Shown here: piece by piece, positions 61,508-64,000 of the stretch
Numbering within the stretch: position 1 is the stretch's first letter
Layout of the letters: every line of letters starts with the position of its first letter
Assembly: GCF_039533685.1 (NCBI RefSeq)
Contig: NZ_BAAATZ010000034.1
Location: 124,001 to 188,000, forward strand
From: Actinocorallia aurantiaca
GTDB lineage: Bacteria > Actinomycetota > Actinomycetes > Streptosporangiales > Streptosporangiaceae
Length of the DNA: 64,000 bases
Direction: 5' to 3'
Position numbers and translations under genes: made by a program
The notes under the pieces: model-generated
Told to the model about the DNA's origin: nothing
The model's input: the letters and a program-made list of their open reading frames with translations, nothing else
Database searches by the model: none

Positions 61508-62430
61508 TCGGATACGCGGTCCGCCGGCTGCTGCTGGTCCTCGTGGTCGCCTGGGGCGTGACCACCTTCCTGTTCGCCCTGGCCCAGCTGTCGGGCGACC
61601 CGGCCGAGCTGATGGCGCCGCCGGACGCCAGCGCGGCGGTGCTCGAGGCGACCCGGGAGCGGCTCGGCCTCAACGAGCCCTTCCTCGTCCAGTACGGCCA
61701 GGCGCTGCTGAGCGCGGTCACCTTCGACTTCGGGCAGTCGTTCTCCTTCGGCCAGCCCGCCGCGACGATGGTCATGGAACGGCTCGGCCCGAGCCTGTGG
61801 CTGGTGATCCCGTCCCTGGTGCTGTGCGTGGTGGTGTCCTTCGGCATCGGCATCGTCGCCGCGCTGAAGCCCAGCCGCGTCTCCGGCCGCCTGCTCATGG
61901 TCGGCGCCTTCATCACCGGCAGCGTGCCCTACTTCTGGATGGCGCTGCTGCTGGTGCTGCTGCTGGCGGTGAACCTGCAGTGGCTGCCGGCCACCGGCAG
62001 CGACGGCATGGCCAGCCTGGTGATCCCGGTGCTCGCGCTGACCCTCGCGGCGGTGTCGACCACCACCCGGCTGGTGCGCGGCCAGCTCCTGGACTCCTTC
62101 GGCGAGGGGCACGTGCTCACCGCCCGCTCCAAGGGCGTGCCGCCCTGGAAGGTCCTGTTCGGCCACGCCCTGCCCGGCGCGATGCCGCCGCTGCTGGCCT
62201 GGCTGGGCATCGAGTTCTCGTTCCTGTTCAGCGCGCTGCTCGTGCTGGAGCCGCTGCTGGGCTACAACGGCCTGGGCGCGCTGCTCATCCGCAGCGTGGG
62301 CAACCAGGACTTCCCGCTGGTGCAGGCCAGCGTGTTCTGCATGGCCATGCTCATCACCCTGGTCAACATCGCCATGGACCTCATCGTCCGGCTGATCGAC
62401 CCCAGGCTGCGCGCCAAGGCGGCGGCATGA
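61504..62430 (+). CDS. Oligopeptide-type ABC transporter permease (DppB-like)
   Basis: 308 residues with about six spans. The N-terminal IGYAVRRLLLVLVVAWGVTT, FDFGQSFSFGQPA and the EAA-type loop HVLTARSKGVPPWKVLFGHA are typical of DppB/OppB. It is the first membrane subunit of the importer. ATGA overlap with the small gene upstream. Confidence 0.92.
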   Translation: MIGYAVRRLLLVLVVAWGVTTFLFALAQLSGDPAELMAPPDASAAVLEATRERLGLNEPFLVQYGQALLSAVTFDFGQSFSFGQPAATMVMERLGPSLWLVIPSLVLCVVVSFGIGIVAALKPSRVSGRLLMVGAFITGSVPYFWMALLLVLLLAVNLQWLPATGSDGMASLVIPVLALTLAAVSTTTRLVRGQLLDSFGEGHVLTARSKGVPPWKVLFGHALPGAMPPLLAWLGIEFSFLFSALLVLEPLLGYNGLGALLIRSVGNQDFPLVQASVFCMAMLITLVNIAMDLIVRLIDPRLRAKAAA

Positions 62431-62455
62431 CCCCCATGATCCCAGGGAGGACCTC

Positions 62456-63382
62456 ATGACCACGGCCACCGTCCCGGTCGCCAAGTCCAAGCCGGTTCGG
62501 CGCAGCCGCGGCCGCCTCGTCGAGATCCTCGGCCGGGTCTGGGGCGACACCTCCGGGCGCATCGCGATCCCGATGCTGGCGGTGCTGGTGCTGATCGCGG
62601 TCTTCGCCCCGTGGCTCGTGCCGCACGACCCCACCCACCAGAACCTCGCCGCGGCGAGCCAGGCGCCGTCGTGGCTGGGCGGCGAGGGCGGCTACCTGCT
62701 GGGCACCGACACCCTCGGGCGCGACGTCTTCAGCCGGCTGCTGTACGGGCTGCGGCTCAGCCTGGTCGTCGGCGTGGTGACCGCCACCGGCGCCGCGCTG
62801 TTCGGCCTGGTGCTCGGCCTGATCGCCGGGTACTTCGAGAACGGCGTCGGCATGCTGCTCATGCGGCTGGCCGACATCCAGTTCGCGATCCCGTTCGTCG
62901 CGGTGGGCGTCGCGCTCGCCGCGGTCGTCGGTCCCGGCATCGTCAAGCTCATGATCATCCTGGCGGTGTGGGGGTGGGCGAACTACGCGCGGACGATCGT
63001 CAACTCGGTCTCCCAGACCAAGCGCATGGACTTCGTCACCGCGGCCCACACCATCGGGGCGCGGACCCCGGCGATCCTCTTCCGGCACATCGCGCCCAAC
63101 GTGCTCGGCCCGGTCATCATCCTGTGGTCGACCAGCGCCGGCGTGATGATCCTGGTGGAGAGCGCGCTCAGCCTGCTGGGCCTGGGCGTGCAGCCGCCGG
63201 ACTTCTCCCTGGGCAGCATGCTGTCGGACTCGCGCACCACGCTGCGCCTGGCCTGGTGGGCCACGGTCTTCCCCGGCCTGGCGATCATGTTGGTGGTCGT
63301 GGCGTTCAACCTGCTGGGCGACGCGGTGCGCGACGCGCTCAACCCGTCGGCCCGCACCAAGAGCGACCCCGAACTGTGGTGA
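62456..63382 (+). CDS. Oligopeptide-type ABC transporter permease (DppC-like)
   Basis: 308 residues with about six spans. LLGTDTLGRDVFSRLLYGLR and the EAA loop FVTAAHTIGARTPAILFRHI mark the DppC/OppC subunit. GGGAGG lies before the ATG. It is the last gene of the operon; a hairpin follows and the next gene is convergent. Confidence 0.92.
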   Translation: MTTATVPVAKSKPVRRSRGRLVEILGRVWGDTSGRIAIPMLAVLVLIAVFAPWLVPHDPTHQNLAAASQAPSWLGGEGGYLLGTDTLGRDVFSRLLYGLRLSLVVGVVTATGAALFGLVLGLIAGYFENGVGMLLMRLADIQFAIPFVAVGVALAAVVGPGIVKLMIILAVWGWANYARTIVNSVSQTKRMDFVTAAHTIGARTPAILFRHIAPNVLGPVIILWSTSAGVMILVESALSLLGLGVQPPDFSLGSMLSDSRTTLRLAWWATVFPGLAIMLVVVAFNLLGDAVRDALNPSARTKSDPELW

Positions 63383-63403
63383 CCCGCCGGTAGTGGTGAA
63401 GGA

Positions 63404-63437
63404 GGAGCGTCGCCGACCATACGGTCAGCGGCGCTCC
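63404..63437. terminator. Bidirectional terminator between importer operon and second IclR gene
   Basis: An imperfect stem (GGAGCG...CCGACC with GGTC...CGCTCC) lies 21 bases after the permease stop and overlaps the end of the convergent IclR gene. Confidence 0.65.
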
Positions 63438-64000
63438 TTCGGCGTGCGCAGCCAGGCCCAGCTCGTCTTGATCTCCTCGGCGGCGGCGAGCACCAGCTCG
63501 CGGTGCCGGTCCACCACCTCGGGGGTGAAGCGGTGCCGGGGCCCGCACACGCTGATCGAGCCGTGGACCTCGCCGTCCGGGCCGAACAGGGGGGCGGCGA
63601 CCGACCCGGCGTCGGACTGGCGCTCGCCGAGCGACACCGCGGCGCCCGCCCGCGCGATCGAGGCCAGCTCGGCGCGGAGCTCATCGGTGTCGGTGACGGT
63701 GTGCTCGGTGAGCGGGGACAGCGGCCTGGACAGCAGCGTCTCGCGCCGGTCCTCCGGCAGGAACGCCAGGATGGCCTTGCCGGAGGAGCCCGCGTACAGC
63801 GGGAACCTGCGGCCCACCTCGACGGTCATCTTGACCTCGTACGGGCTCTCGAACTGCGTCAGGTAGACGCGCTCCTCGCCGACCAGCCCGGACAGGGTGC
63901 TGGTCTCGCCCGTCTCGTCGCGCAGCCTGCGCAGCACGGGCAGCGCGGCGGTGCGGGTCTCGAACCGCGACAGCGCGCTCGCCCCGAGCGCCACCGCCGC
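63425..64000 (-). CDS. IclR-family regulator, C-terminal part (start beyond window)
   Basis: The frame is open to the right edge; 191 residues of the effector-binding domain are visible (VYLTQFESPYEVKMTVEVG, LYAGSSGKAILAFLPED, GSISVCGPRHRF). The N-terminal HTH would lie beyond base 64000. It is a second IclR protein flanking the importer operon, so the locus may be under dual control. Confidence 0.88.
   Translation of the reverse strand, partial: AAVALGASALSRFETRTAALPVLRRLRDETGETSTLSGLVGEERVYLTQFESPYEVKMTVEVGRRFPLYAGSSGKAILAFLPEDRRETLLSRPLSPLTEHTVTDTDELRAELASIARAGAAVSLGERQSDAGSVAAPLFGPDGEVHGSISVCGPRHRFTPEVVDRHRELVLAAAEEIKTSWAWLRTPKERR

Overview
The window is high-GC DNA with ATGA/GTGA-overlapping operons, many GTG starts and two promoters that look leaderless. 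The gene families present include a RamB-type regulator divergent from isocitrate lyase, glucosyl-3-phosphoglycerate synthase, a mycofactocin-type SDR, a DUF3099-like protein and a Tat lipoprotein. Together they point to a soil-type filamentous actinomycete, most likely Streptosporangiales. That assignment is inference; no rRNA or tRNA gene was seen. A 56-base run of N (13167-13222) is a scaffold gap that cuts mscL.

Layout. 0-12 kb: 3' end of a Tricorn protease, a xylose-type ABC operon with its ROK repressor (1.6-6.0 kb), an HNH nuclease, a class II aldolase divergent from a PucR regulator, an LLM oxidoreductase, a VOC protein and an aldehyde dehydrogenase. 12-16.7 kb: small proteins, MscL, membrane proteins and an ABC-2 exporter. 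17-22.3 kb: aceA and ramB back to back, then two tandem gpgS copies with a 25-residue membrane-peptide ORF antisense between them. 22.5-28 kb: an acyl-CoA dehydrogenase followed by a scrambled accessory stretch. That stretch holds a damaged GntR gene, an unknown tail-anchored protein, SUKH and DUF6193 proteins, an inverted-repeat element, a second copy of the dehydrogenase 3' end, and a broken FAD-monooxygenase.

28-44 kb is a catabolic island. Two unusual regulators, each two FadR-type units in one chain, accompany a phosphotransferase/lipocalin-like/DUF35-thiolase operon and a CoA-transferase. Divergent from these run P450, aldehyde dehydrogenase, mycofactocin-type SDR, amidohydrolase, a small protein, a 3Fe-4S ferredoxin, an MpaB-type oxygenase and an Asp/Glu racemase. 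The same 12-bp motif lies about 50 bp upstream of both leftward transcription units. The whole looks like oxidation, CoA activation and retro-aldol cleavage of a hydrophobic carboxylate or side chain.

44-48 kb: a transposase remnant, two secreted proteins and a membrane PP2C phosphatase. 48.3-63.4 kb is a second catabolic locus under an IclR regulator. The leftward operon encodes a Dabb protein, a cysteine hydrolase, a PEP-mutase/ICL-type lyase, a maleate-isomerase-like protein and a double nitrilase, and resembles the lower part of N-heteroaromatic degradation. The rightward operon encodes a FAD monooxygenase, two paralogous methyltransferases with an unusual N-terminal signature, two paralogous ~95-residue proteins and a complete peptide/opine-type ABC importer. 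The repeated methyltransferase and small-protein pairs inside an importer operon are the strongest candidate for an undescribed system here.
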